From Anaeramoeba flamelloides (taxonomy: Eukaryota > Metamonada > Anaeramoebidae): 64,000 nucleotides of DNA. The notes below the pieces were generated by a model. That model ran no database searches, was not told the origin of the DNA, and saw only the letters and a program-made list of their open reading frames with translations. The translations under genes were made by a program, and so were the position numbers. The stretch's first letter is position 1. Each line of letters starts with the position of its first letter. Shown in pieces: positions 12,700 through 25,000 of the stretch. Location of the stretch: contig JANTQA010000047.1 in the NCBI GenBank assembly GCA_027625915.1, positions 3,286,001 through 3,350,000 of the forward strand, in the 5' to 3' direction.

Positions 12700-13650
12700 A
12701 TAAGCTATTTCCGAAAAATTAGTGTATTTTTTTATTTAGATTTCATAAAAAAATCATCTTCATTAGTGTATTATTCATTAATTGGTAATTCAAAATTAAG
12801 ATAAATATTAACACCAATGGAATCAATAACTAGGGTATTTATTTCAAAATAAATTAGTTGAAATATTTACTAAAAATGAAAAAAAAAAAAAAACAATAAC
12901 ACTTTTTTTGTAGAAAATAGAGTAAAACCACTTTCATTAAAAAACTGGAAATAATGCTAGGATTACAAATGATTTTTTAAACAATAAAATACAGTAATAT
13001 GTTCCCAATTCTATTGAAGAATTTTTTGAGATCAATAAATTTATTATAAGGATTTTTTCGATCAAGAAAATAATAATAGTAACTATTACTCTTAAAAATA
13101 TCATATAAAATCGACAACAGAACATTTAATATATTTTATTTATGTAATAACATTTTAACAAACAAATTGAATTATTATCAAGGGTCAATATACCGTTTTT
13201 AATGATTTTTATATCTTTAAATAGTTTTATGAAGGTTTTGTTTTAATAAACATATTTTAATGTAAATTTGTACCACTTTCTTGGAAATAGATTCTAAACT
13301 CCATTCCACTTAAGGTGTTCCAGCCAAAAATGAAAAGTCACTTTATTTTTAAGAATCAACCAAACTTTGATTGTTAGAATTAAGGGAAATAATAAACTTT
13401 GTATTAGAGTCAATAATCATAAAAGAAAAGTCTGAATAAACCATAAATTTCAAAAAAAAAAAAAAAAAAAATGTTAAAAAAAATTTTTGGATCTTGGGAA
13501 ATTTTCAATAGAATGTTTGATGCAAAATTTCTCAAGTTTCTTTATGAAATTAAAATTGTTGAAAATAAGATTATTTTAATAGACAATTCAATCATTTCAA
13601 AGAAATTATATAACTTCAATTTTCTAATGTTGGTTGGTATTTTCTAAAAA
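12700..13650. repeat. Dispersed repeat LDR-1, copy a
   Basis: Colinear by eye with about 41160-41725 over its first 560 bp and with about 39840-40645 over its second half. Shared blocks include AGATTTCATAAAAAA, ACAATAAAATACAGT, TTAAGAATCAACCAAAC and CAAAATTTCTCAA. It encodes no recognisable protein. The family is also present in the Vps36 intron, the Ras intron and the 54-56 kb spacer, so it is a moderately repeated transposable element of unknown class. Confidence 0.7.
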
Positions 13651-13840
13651 CTTTTTTTTTTTCAAATCGACCAACTTTTGTAAAAAATAAAATAAAAACA
13701 AATGAAAAAAGAATAAATTGTTAATGAAAAATTAAATTATTATCTTGACTGAAATATCAAAAACTCGTAATAAATTAATAAAAAAATTAATAAAAAAAAA
13801 AAAAAAAAAAAAAATTAAAACAATGTAATTAATTGCAAAA

Positions 13841-16800
13841 TTACATTGTAATTCCACCTAATACTGGATTATGTCTGGCAATTGAAGGTCCAATTTCATC
13901 GTATTGTTCTTTTGTGTGACAGACTTTATAAAATTCAGGGGTGAAGGCCATCATTGAACCACCAAACCATACAGCATATTTTTGCATTTTATGAGAAATT
14001 ACATTTACATCTATTGGCTTTGGTTTTAATTTACCTCCCGAAAGCATTTCACTTCTTTTTAATCTAGCTTTAACTCTTCTTCTGAGATCTCTTTGTAATC
14101 TTCTTCCTAAATCTTTATATAAGGTTGATCCACCTGAAAGTACAATATTCTATTTTTGTTAAAGAAAAAGAAAATTATGGGAATTTAAATAATAGGTTTT
14201 TTTTGTTGTTTGGGTTTATTTATTGTTTAAAATCAAGAAAACAAAGGGAAAGAAATGAGTTTGTTTATAAATTTAAAATGAAAATTTAGAGTATTAGTCA
14301 AAAATATAAAATGTAAAAGAAATGTACGCTAAAAAAAATAAATAAATTGAAAAAGAGAAAAAGAGAAAAAGAGGGTGGGAGACAAAGAGAAAAAAACAAA
14401 AAATAATTGATTTACATTATAAAGTGGTCTTCTAACATCAATTGGTGAATTTTGAATAACTTGATCAACTAAAGTTGGAAGTGGTGTGACAAAGTCTGAA
14501 GTGAAGATTTGTGGGTTAAAGAAAATCTCTGGAGCTAAGAATCTTTCGTAACCCATTTCAAAGGAAAATTTTCTTTTTGTTTTTTGAATTACTCCTTCAT
14601 ATGTTTTGATCCAAGTTTTTGGATCTTTTTCGTATTTGTCAAATTCTTTTGCAACATCAGGGCATACGTAGCAATAGGTTTCCTTTTTTTATATGCAAAA
14701 AGAAAGAAATAAATTAAATGAATGAATATGGATTAATGTTAATTTTTAGAGAGAAAAATAGTTTTAAAAATTAGATGAATTAAGGGGGTAAGTTCCAAAT
14801 GAATTCTTCAGATACATTATAAAATGCTGTACTTTTATTTTGGTTAAGGCTCATACGATCTTTTATGAGATACAAATATAAATTATTTTTGCAAAAAAAT
14901 GTTGTTTGTTTGGGTTTTTTTATTGTTGGTTCTATTCTAAATACCCACTCACTACCAGAGCCGTAATGGGGAGTAGTGTTGACGAAAATGAATAATTTTT
15001 GTTTTTTTTCTGAATTATTTGTCCTTGGTAGTAATAACCTAATTAAATGGAAAAAGAATCGAACAAATATCTTCTTTAGTGGATTTTGATGACTACGTTT
15101 TTAGGTGAAAACAGTGAAATAATGTATAAAATCACCCTTGGATAAGTTATGTAATCCAAGTAATATTTGTCCAAGGAGAATTTCTTCAAGAAAACATGTG
15201 AAATTTTCGCAATTTCAACAATTTTCACAATTTTTATCTTTTTAGATCATGCCAAATTTTGATTTTAATATTTTAGAATTTCCATTTCAACTTTCAGAAC
15301 TCACACTATTTTCTAGAGCTGTTCTACATATTTTTTAAATTTGCTTTTACAAGTTTGAAATGTTCTCAAATTTGAAATCCACTTGAAAATTCCCAAAAGA
15401 AATTTTTTGCAATTATTTTTTTTGTTATTTTCAATTTTCCTTTTCATTGAAAAACAAAGAAAAATAGTCTTCGTGAAAAGGTAAAGATGACAAAAAATGG
15501 TTTTTTTTATTTTTTTGTCCAATTTCGAAAGATTGAAAATTTTTTTTGAGAAGCGAAAGTGAATTAGCACAATTACTCAACCCCGTCAAAGGGTGGGAAC
15601 GTAGTCCTTAAGGGCTGGTTGTGAACAAAAAACAAAAAATAAAAACGCTAACCTACCATATTTCTGCCAAAAATATTTTATTACTCTCTGGGTAAAGATA
15701 GCAAAAGTTTTAACCAATACAAACAGATAGTTTTTGTAAAGTGTGTTCAGAAGAATTCATTTCAAACTTAAGTCCTAACTCAAAAAATAAAAAAAAAAAT
15801 TAATCTTTTGTAAAAAGTAAAATTTTGATCTATAATACTTACTTTACAATAATTGGCAGATTCTAAGGCATATTCTGGTGGAATTCTTTCATGTTCCCTT
15901 AATAATTTTTGAATAAATGAAGTAATATCTTTACCAGCAATTGGAATATGTTTAATGCAACTTCCAATAACATAACCGTCAGCCTATGTTTATTTATTTT
16001 GATTCAGAAATCAAAGTAAAAACAAAAAGTTCCAAAAAAAAAAATAAGAGGAAAAAAAAAAGTTAATCAATAAAAAAGTTTAAAACACAAAAGGATATGA
16101 AAAAAAAAAAAAAAAAAACACAAAAGACAAAGAAAAGGTAATCCAAAAAAAGAAAAAAATTTTGTGAAAACAAAGGAGAAAAAAAACATCAAAAAAGAAA
16201 CTTACGACTGGAATAACATGAGTGACACCTGCACCTGAGTCAATAACTGTACCTGTTAATCTTGGTCTTTCTGTTTGACCACTGGTTTCCTTTGCAATAA
16301 AGGAAGCAGCAAGCGCAAGCACAGCTTGTACACCAATATAAAGACCTGGAACATTGAAACTTTCAAACATAATTTCTGCAGTGAATTCTCTATTTTCTGG
16401 TGTATTTAATGGTGGTTCAGTCTTTTTTTTGTCAAATTTTGGAGGGTTTATTAAAAAAAAGAAAATTGAAAAAAAAAAATTTTGAAAAAAAAAAGGAAAA
16501 AAAAATTTCAATTTGAATCTAAAAAAGGAATATTCTTTTTGTATTATTGGTTTTAGTTTTGATTTTGTTTTTGTGAACTTAAAACTTACCAAAAGAAAGT
16601 GGTGATCTTCTGGTTCACATCTTAAATATCTAAAAATACAGTGTTCCCAAAAGTGTTCAATGTCATCCCAATTTTCAATTTGTCCATGTTTCATTGGAGA
16701 TGAAACAGCGTAAGTTGAAGAATGGCTGTAGGCCTCTTTTCCAATATAAAAATCAAGATCTTCCAATCCTTTAACAACATTGGTTTTTTGTTTAGGATCA

Positions 16801-16913
16801 TACTTTCCAATGTTTGATGGAACAATATAAGATGGAAGTACATTTCCTGCAAATCCCATTTTGGTATAGCCAGTTCCTACATCAATAACTGCTGCTGGTA
16901 AGTGATCGGTCAT
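13841..16913 (-). CDS. ARP3: Actin-related protein 3 (Arp3)
   Basis: Arp3 is one of the two actin-like subunits of the Arp2/3 complex, which nucleates branched actin filaments. Five exons on the minus strand: 16913-16590, 16421-16206, 15983-15843, 14682-14416 and 14149-13841. They encode 418 residues, the same length as human Arp3. All four introns are in phase 0. Seen: [14 protein letters not shown] (11-24), [20 protein letters not shown] (110-129), [56 protein letters not shown] and the C-terminal [11 protein letters not shown] and [14 protein letters not shown]. The ATP phosphate-2 loop reads DSGAGVTH, with Ala172 where other Arp3 and actin proteins I know have Asp. The start codon begins the family's usual N-terminus. 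Identification is certain; the effect of Ala172 is not. Confidence 0.97.
14683..15842 (-). other. Arp3 intron 3, 1160 nt
   Basis: GTAAGT donor at 15842-15837 and AAAAAAG acceptor ending at 14683; the protein is continuous across it. It contains a less AT-rich patch near 15575-15665 (CCCGTCAAAGGGTGGGAACG) and another near 14935-14990. Neither matches an RNA gene I know. Confidence 0.8.
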
Positions 16914-16986
16914 TATTAATTTGAAAAATTAATTAAAAATCAAAAAAAGAAAAAATGAAAAAATTATTTTAATTCTTTTTAGGTAT

Positions 16987-17450
16987 TAACTGTTGAGAGA
17001 AAAATGTTGGACACAGTAAAATGGTTGTACAACTTTTTTAATTGGGAACATAAGTAAAATTGAAAATCAAATCCTATTGATAACTATGTGACTTTTATAT
17101 AAATCCAGGTTTAAAGTTGTTACAAGTTCATTAATCTGTGGTTTGTGTCGAATACTCATTTGGTTAGTTGACAACTAAAGTAGATCATGCTATTTTAACA
17201 AAAATCCAAGTTCTAGTAAAGTTTACTATTAATTCTGAAAATGGTAATTTTTAAACTTGCTTTAGATTATAAGAGATAAGCTTTTGAAAAAGTAGAATTA
17301 CATTAATCGTTATTCTAATAAGTAGATTATTGTTATTTTCTTTAGTTATTTCACAAACATTTGAAATTAAAAATCATTTTCAGTCATGTTCAAAATTAAA
17401 ATTACTTTACAACTATTTTTCTCTTTCCAACATTTTTCTCTCAACAGTTA
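16987..17450. mobile_element. MITE family B beside the Arp3 start
   Basis: A 460-bp element at 16989-17448 bounded by TA on both sides. Its terminal inverted repeats are near perfect over about 23 bases: left ACTGTTGAGAGAAAAATGTT, right the inverse ending CTCTCAACAGT. The interior has no reading frame of note. TA duplication suggests a Tc1/mariner-type mobiliser. It sits 75 bp upstream of the Arp3 start codon, so it occupies the promoter region or 5' UTR. Confidence 0.88.
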
Positions 17451-17737
17451 CTAACAAATATAGAGTTACTATTTTTATTTTTTTTTTTTTCAAAAGATAG
17501 ACTTGATTTTTTGATAATTAAATGAGAGAAAGGAGTAATTAAAGAAAAATTTCTCAAATCACAAAAAGTAATAAATCAAAATAAGTAAAATATAATAGAA
17601 AAAATAAAAAATCAAATATATTTAGCGAGGTAGATCTGTAAAATATTGAACCATTTTTATAATATTTATTAATAGTTTTGCAAGATAACAATTGTATTTC
17701 TATACCAGAATTAAAAATGTATCCACATTAGTTAGGT

Positions 17738-18890
17738 TTTCCAGAATTTGAAAGAATTAAATAAATTATTTGATTTTATTCTATTCTTTTGAATTCTGGA
17801 AAATATCGGAACTTGGCGATAATTGGGGAAATATTCACAGAATTCACACGGGGGGGATCTCAATAGAAAGATTATCAGTGATAAATAAAATTTCCACTAT
17901 ATATAATTAATAATTGGCATTTTTCTGTTGTTGCAAAGTTTTTTTTCCCAAATATGAAAGAATAGAGTCAAATAAAAAATAATACCCAATCTTTTTAAAT
18001 GAAAATAATATAGACCTTACCACTAAGAGTGGGGTATTAAGTACCTATATGTATATGGTTTATTACTTTTTCAAGTATTTTTTTTAATTTTTATTTTTAA
18101 TATTATAATTTTTTCTTTCTTACCTTATTTTTTCTAACCAACAGAGTTTTGAAGAAAAATTCTTAATAAGGAACAATAAATTTAATAATTTTGATTAATA
18201 TAATGTGAAATATTTTTTTTTTTTTAGAATAACTATTTCGTATAGTTTTTTGTCTAATATTTTTGATATTTTTTTTTTCTATTTTTGTTTCTAATAAATT
18301 TATATCTTTCCCAATATCATAAAAAATGATTTATATTACCAAAATATTGAATACAAAAATCACACTTGATACTTTTTTTAAACGTTTTGTATTCATCTTC
18401 TAAATTTTTTGGACATGAATCTCAATTTAATCCATTTCTAAAATTTTTTGAATTTGAGAAATGTGGAATTGAGATAAATATAAGATAATTTTTTAGTATC
18501 AAGTTAGATTTTTCATTTCTAATAATTTTATAGTATTCTTATGGGTTGATACATAATATCAATCTTTTTTTAAATTTGATAAATTGAACTATAAGTTTCT
18601 TAAATTTTATTTTTATTACTTAAAGTAAAAAAAAAAAGCGGATCGTCATTTATCAGTATTTGTAAGAATCAAGTAAATTATTTGATTTTTTTCCATTCTT
18701 TTAAATTCGGGAAAAGTGAATGATCTTTTCAATTTTGATTGTTTTTCAATTTATTCAGGTAAAATAGATATATTTTCAATAAATATGATTTAAAAAGTAA
18801 ATATTTTTAGTGTGTCCAGGATTTTTAAGAATTGAGTAAAATCTTTTTTTTTTCTCTCAATTCTTTTGAAATATGGAAAAGTACTGTTAA
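17738..18890. repeat. Three diverged single foldbacks of the CCAGAATTC family
   Basis: Three short imperfect palindromes lie at about 17738-17818, 18655-18718 and 18808-18890. Each has the form TTCCAGAATTTGAAAGAAT, an A/T centre, then the inverse ending TTTTGAATTCTGGAAAA, with varying decay. They are single-hairpin relatives of the double element at 48719-48925. The DNA between them is A/T-rich and unremarkable. Confidence 0.6.
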
Positions 18891-19869
18891 GTTTTCTTGA
18901 TTATTTTGTTTATTTGTTAAGGGACTAGTCTATATTAAATTTTTTTTTAGGTAAATTTAATAGAGATTTAGATTTTTTTTTGCCAATTACTTAGATTTGA
19001 AATCAAATTGAAAAACTTCTTAGTATATTAATGAAATCTCGATAAATGACATTCATTAAATTTAGTTATTGTTTTTATAGAAATAAAAAAATTTTTCAAT
19101 TTTTTCACTTTTTAGAAAGTTGCTTTTTTTCAACTTTTAAAAATAATACAATATATATATATATATATATATATGAGCAAGAAAGCAAAACCTTGTTATG
19201 TTTGTGGAAGAAGTACAAAAAATAGTTTGAAAAATAAACATGAAAAGGTTTTTTTGGATTTACATGAAAACATAGTTTGATTCGAAAAAAATATACAATA
19301 TATGCTTTACTCTTAATAAAAGATTTTCTTTTTTTATATTGTACCATTCTTTTTTTTATATGAATCTACTTTTTCAGTTTACACTCTTTTGTTTTTGTTG
19401 AATTTGAAGTTTTTTTAAGTGTTCCCAAATTACCATCCCAAAAGTTTTTGTCAGAGTCAAAAAAAATCAAAGAAAAGAATAAGAACTATTTTTTGAAAAA
19501 GTAATTATTGATAAAACAAATTGAGTTCTTTATAGATTCAAGTTGGATGAAAAGAAGTGAAAGAGATAATATTCACGAGTTTTCAATTATTTTTTCGTTT
19601 TTCCAAACGAGAATAAATATTATTTTTGAGAAAATAATTAAATCCAAAATTAATCAAAAAATTCTCATCTGTTAAAGATACTTTTTTCAAAAAAAAATTT
19701 TTAAAAGTCACTTTTTTTGGCAGAATTGTAAAATTTTAAAAAAACAAGTTCTAAAAGTTCTAACATTGAAAAAACCTGTCTATTTTCAATTTTAAATATA
19801 TTTCAAGATAAGAATTCCTTGTTTAGTTATTGGTCAAAAAAAAAAATTAATATAGACTAGCCCCTTAAG
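18891..19869. other. Intergenic, (TA)n microsatellite only
   Basis: A short TA repeat lies at about 19150-19175. Nothing else is recognised. Confidence 0.45.
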
Positions 19870-20160
19870 TGTTCTAGGTTTTTTTGAGGTTTTCTATTTT
19901 ATTAGTGAAATGTTCTAGGTTTTTTTGAGGTTTTTATTTTATTTGTGAAGTTTTCTAGGTTTTTTTTTTTTTTTTACTTTTTGTAATAAACTGAAAATTT
20001 TAATAAATTTTCAATTTATTTCGAAAAGTAAAAAAAACCTAACGGAAATTTATTGATTTTCTAAATAAATAGAACGAAAATCATATTAATTTTCAAATAA
20101 AAAGAAAACTCAAGAAAAGATAACGAAAATCTATTGGTTTTTCAAATAAACAGAAAACTA
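19870..20160. repeat. Foldback with tandem GTTCTAGG units
   Basis: Three tandem imperfect copies of GTTCTAGGTTTTTTTGAGG-type sequence (19870-19965) lead into a hairpin. The hairpin pairs a TTTACTTTTTGTAATAAA-like arm with an inverse arm ending AAAAAACCTAACGG. This is the second-hairpin half of the double foldback family, locally expanded. Confidence 0.55.
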
Positions 20161-21080
20161 AATAAAATACCAAATATAGAAAGCTTCATCAAGTTTATTG
20201 TAATATAAGAAATAAAAAGAAAAATTAAAAAATATTCTTTTAATTTTGAATATTAAAAGTAACTAGATAATACCTTAAGATACTGGATGTTAATAGACAA
20301 TAATTTAAAAAACAGTTATTTATTTAAATTCTTATTGTTATTAATAATTATTAAAAAATTTTGACCTTTCCGCCAAGAAAAATTAATTATTTTATTTTCG
20401 AAAATGATTTAGGGTAATCTTTAATAATTGTATTTAAGAATTTTCCAATTTAAAATATAATAATATTTTTTCAAATTTTTTAATTTTATCTGAGATCTGT
20501 TTTCACAACTCATAATCACCTTTTTCTTTTTGAGTTTATATCTTCATTTAGAAAATGAAATTCCTGACTTGATCAAATTTTTGCTTCCTTTTTATTAATT
20601 TTTCTTGACAAACGTAGATTGAATTTTAAAAATTTTGTTAATATTTTATTAATACAAACACCAATTGAAACAAAATATTTCCGATTTAGATTTAAAATAA
20701 CTAATCCAAGAGAATTATTGGCTAATTTATATAGATTTTGATATTTGTAATTTTATTGCATTTTTTTTTTTTTTTTTGGTTAAAAATGAGTTTTATTTTT
20801 TTTTCAAACTATCTTTTACTTGTTTGAAGTTTTTTTAAGAAAATGTTTTTATTTTTCGTTCAATCAAAAAAAATTATTTCAAATTGTCGGTAGTAGGTTA
20901 CTTTAAGTTCTTTTAAATCAAATAAAATTTGAGAATATAAAAATTATTAATCTAATAATAATTTGTTAGTCATAATTTTGACAAATTTTATCAAAACATT
21001 TTTTTAGTTTTTGTTTCTCTAAAATTAATAACACAAATTTGTATTTAAAATTTTGATTGATAATTGACTTTTTTTTTGAT
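20161..21080. other. Intergenic, nothing recognised
   Basis: A/T-rich sequence without recognisable genes, motifs or repeats. Confidence 0.45.
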
Positions 21081-21662
21081 TAACAGAGTTCCCAAAATGA
21101 TTCGATTTTTGGAATTATTAGAATCTCAAAAAAATAAATTTTGTAATCATAATATGAAAATGAGTCCAATGGAATCAATTTTTATGAAACATTTTTCACT
21201 TGTTAAAGTCCATTTGAAGTTTAATTTTTCAAAAAAATTAAAAATTATTTTATTCTGATTCCACAGAACCAAAAAAAGAATTTTTATTTGGTACCAAAAC
21301 TCTATTAAAAAAAAAAAAAGAATCTTTTGATTCCATTTCAAAGTAAAATAATTTTCTTATCAGGAATAAACGTAAAATCATCAGGATTGAAGAAAAGATG
21401 ATCAAAACTAAAATCCCAAGTAGAAAAACCTCAAATATTTATTTTTTTGAGAAATCTTAAATTCTTTTTAAAAATAAAAAAAAAAAATTATTAATTATTA
21501 AATTTTGATAATGTTGTGATTCCTTGTAAAAACGAATGTAAACAAGAAATAAGTTGAGACTTATCATTGGAATAAAAAAAGAATCATTTGTTCACATCGA
21601 ATGAAAAAATCAATTATTTGACGTTATTGTTTCCAAAAAGAATCAAAATGTGAACTCTGTTG
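21081..21662. mobile_element. Decayed TIR element (about 580 bp)
   Basis: The left end after TA (21081-21082) reads ACAGAGTTCCCAAAATGATT. The right end at 21660 is the inverse (AAAATGTGAACTCTGT), followed by TG where a TA would be expected. The arms match over about 45 bases with mismatches. The interior carries several GATTCTTTTT-type internal repeats. A plus-strand open frame inside (21064-21258) is a by-product of the arm and is not a gene. Class is inferred as a Tc1/mariner-like MITE. Confidence 0.6.
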
Positions 21663-22092
21663 ATTAATTCGGACATTATAATTTATGAATAAATGTTAAG
21701 ATTCCAATTAGTTAATGGCTCTAATTTAGTATTTTGCATATCATTTCTTCAATAAGATTTATCTTTCTTTCCAAAATTAAAAATTGAGGTATGTCAAAAA
21801 TCTTGAATTGGTACTTATTTTCTTTTTGGAAAAAAAAAAATATAAAAAAAAAAGATTAAAATTTATTATTTTAACTTCAAATTTTAATTAAAAATAAAAA
21901 GAAATACGTGCATTTTAAAAAAGTGAGGAATAAAAAGTATTCAAAGGCATTGCACAAACTGTTTGACTGAATCTTTCAAGCAATCTGGGCAACACTTTTG
22001 AAAAAAAATGAGGTCTGGGCTTTTTAAAAATGGCTGTATCAAAATAAATATAAAAATTAAAAAAATAAAAAAACAAAAGCAAAATGACAAAA

Positions 22093-25000
22093 TTATAAAA
22101 AATATAATAAAACTTTTCCAATTATTTTCCCACGATCTATTATTTCTTGTCGCTGAGTAGTTTTTGTAATCATTTTGATCAAACCTTTAAATCCGATTGT
22201 ATCCAAATGGTTAGTTTTGCCTTTTGAATTTTCATTTAGCATGAAATGGGCTATTTGTAACGCTGCCTTTTGCAAAATGGTATTCTGAGTGATTCCGAGT
22301 ATCTGGAAGATCTTTTCCGAGAAAATATGGTTGGTATAGGAAAACACCTTTGGGTATGCGTCTATTGCAGGTATTAATAATTGCAGTATTGATATAAGCT
22401 CCTTTTCATAATTTGATTGTACAAAGATCGAAGATAAAACTGCCACGAGCAGGGTTGCCGAATTTTCTGTGTGCTGCATAATTTTACTAAAAATCAGTTG
22501 TTCAATTTCGCCTTCCCAATCTATATAATTTGAGATGAATTCGTTGAATTCTGTAATTTCCTTGGAACTGAGGCAAGTGGAATAGGCAACCAAATATGCC
22601 GTGTTTGATTGGCAAATTTTGGTTCTTCTTGAGATGTCAATAATATTTTTCAAAACTGAAAGCATTTTAAATTTCAATTTCTGGTCTGCTCGCGCCTGTA
22701 ATAAAATGGTAGTGAGGGCAAAGTCAAAATCTGAATGGAACTGGATGCCGATAATTTTCTCTAAATAGGACAATGCGTTATTTAATTTTTCATTTTCCAT
22801 TCTAACCTTCATAAAGACGTCCTTCAGAGAATTTTTATCAAAGACGTTTCTTTCTTTCAAATTATTGAAAATTACATTTAGCATGTCCAGCGCGCAGGGG
22901 AAAATTAGCAACTCGCCCAACTCCAAAAATAGGATTGCGATCCAAAACATTTTTAGCGTTAAATCAATGTCTTGCTTTATTAGTGGATACAAATGAGTCA
23001 AGCAAATTAATAAAGAGTTGATGAAATCCAAAATTTCGGGGTTATGCAAATTGGGGTCGATCAGTAACGGATAAATCTTTTTCAAAATTTCATTAATTAG
23101 TTCCTTTTTAATTTCTTGGTTCGATATTACACCAAAGACAACGAATGCCCGAGGTTGGATTGAGGAATGGTCAAATGCGCTAAATTGCGTTAGGTGATGC
23201 CATCGTTTGATCCACTCCTTGCCAAGTTCTGTATCGTTATAGCAATTCATGGTTTGATAGAATAGTTTGGCAATTGATTCTGTGTTGGCGACCGACAATT
23301 TGGGCATTTTGATCAGATTGGAAGTGTTTTTAACCTTGACGCTGATATTCTTTTGGTTAATAAAGTTTTGGCTTTGGTATTGGAAAAGTTCTGCGGTCTT
23401 TTGTCCCCTGCCGCTCAATAGCACTCTGAATCGAGTATCCGTAACTTGCGGCAGAAAATTATTTAAATCTTGAAAGCGCTTTTCATTTTCTGGTGGTAGC
23501 TTTGTTGCTAGCGAATGCACAATATTAATCACTAGGTTTATTTGCCACGTTCTTAGTAAATAAGAATTTGCGCTATGGGAAATTAAGATGAAATGAAATA
23601 ATTCTGGTAAGGTGTCCTCAAGGCAAATTAGATTTTCAAAGCTCAAATATAATAAAAACCTGGTCAACACTAAAATTTCATCCCAATTTTGATAGCTTTC
23701 TAAGGGATGGTATTTATTTTTTTTGTTTTTAATTTTGTTATGGGACGCACAATACAACCTCCGAACGATACGATCACAAATTTTCATTGAAATATATTTG
23801 CTATTTTGTGTCGCGACAGTTACGCAAACCTGTGCAATTAATTCACTTTCATTGGTACCGATAACCTTTTTAACGCTTTCCATTATTAACACATTTAACA
23901 CCAAATCCAAAAGTTCATGAACTTCGCTAATTGGCTTCCATACATGGATTAATATTGCAGGGTATAATTTTTTTTCAATCAAGGTAATATTTAATAAATT
24001 AATTATGATTTGCTTTACTTGTTTAAATTTCAGCAACTCTGTTTCAGTATAAGTAACCTTTTTATCATTATTGTTTGTATCTTTGTTATTATCTTTATCT
24101 TTATCTTTATTATTATCTTTATCTTTAATATTATCTTTATTAGTAGTAGTAGTATTACCATTTTTATTCCTTTTGGCGCTTTTTTTCGGAATTTTAATCA
24201 TATATTGCTTTAAATTCACAAACCAAGGCGACATATATTCGAGACATAAATGTTTACTTTTAATACTCGCCTTATGGTAATGCTTTGTAACTTCATTTAA
24301 AAATTCCAAAGTGATTTGCTTTTCATAGGTAGCTAAAGACTTACTTAAGTTAACTACAAAGCTGGTGTGGCTTTGGGGAATTGTCAGGCCTTCTGCTTCA
24401 AGCATTTGCCCACTAAGCGCAAAATTGAACGTGTTACACAATGCCGTAACCAAATTATAACTAGACTTTCTTAGATTTTCCGAACTGGAACCTAAATTCA
24501 AGAGCGCGACATTTAATAAGCTGCCCGGTATATCTGATGGTCTAATTTCCGGAATTTTGCTTTGGTTTTTGTTCAGTGTCTTTTGTGTTTGAGTATATTT
24601 TTCTTTAATGGTATTGATCGTGTTCACAATCTCATCAACATATTGGCTACTTTTGTAATTGATATTCTTTTGTTCGCCATCAATAATCATATTAATCATG
24701 AATTGGTCATGTGTGCCGATGGTTTTGCTCACTGATGTAATGTTGCCAATTTTGATAAAATCGGTTAAATTACAATTCTTGTTGAAAAAGGATTGCTTCA
24801 ATTGGATAATTTCTAACAGTTTCGATGTCAATTTGAAAATTACTTGTGTGGTCTTCACTCTACTGGTTTGCTGAGAGATTTTATTAAAAGTTGATACAAT
24901 TTCGTTTTCCGTATTCATTGTTTCCAATGGCAATTTTATGTCGTCAGAATATATGAATTGCTTTAATTCAGAGGGGCAAGAGCATATTTGCACGATTTTG

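Noticed and set aside
15575-15665. A structured RNA gene in the less AT-rich patch of Arp3 intron 3
   Set aside because: No snoRNA boxes, tRNA boxes or convincing stem set could be identified; only base composition stands out.
21064-21341. Spliced coding exons on the plus strand (acceptors TTAACAG and CCACAG)
   Set aside because: The phases of the apparent donor and acceptor sites do not agree, and the sequence is the left arm and interior of a TIR element ending at 21660.
21915-22035. A possible extra 3' exon of NF1 encoding FSKVLPRLLERFSQTVCAMP-like sequence
   Set aside because: It looks protein-like, but the only donor giving the right phase (ATC|GTGGGA at the end of the main exon) is poor and would remove residues that align with human NF1. 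Kept only as a possibility to test by 3' RACE.
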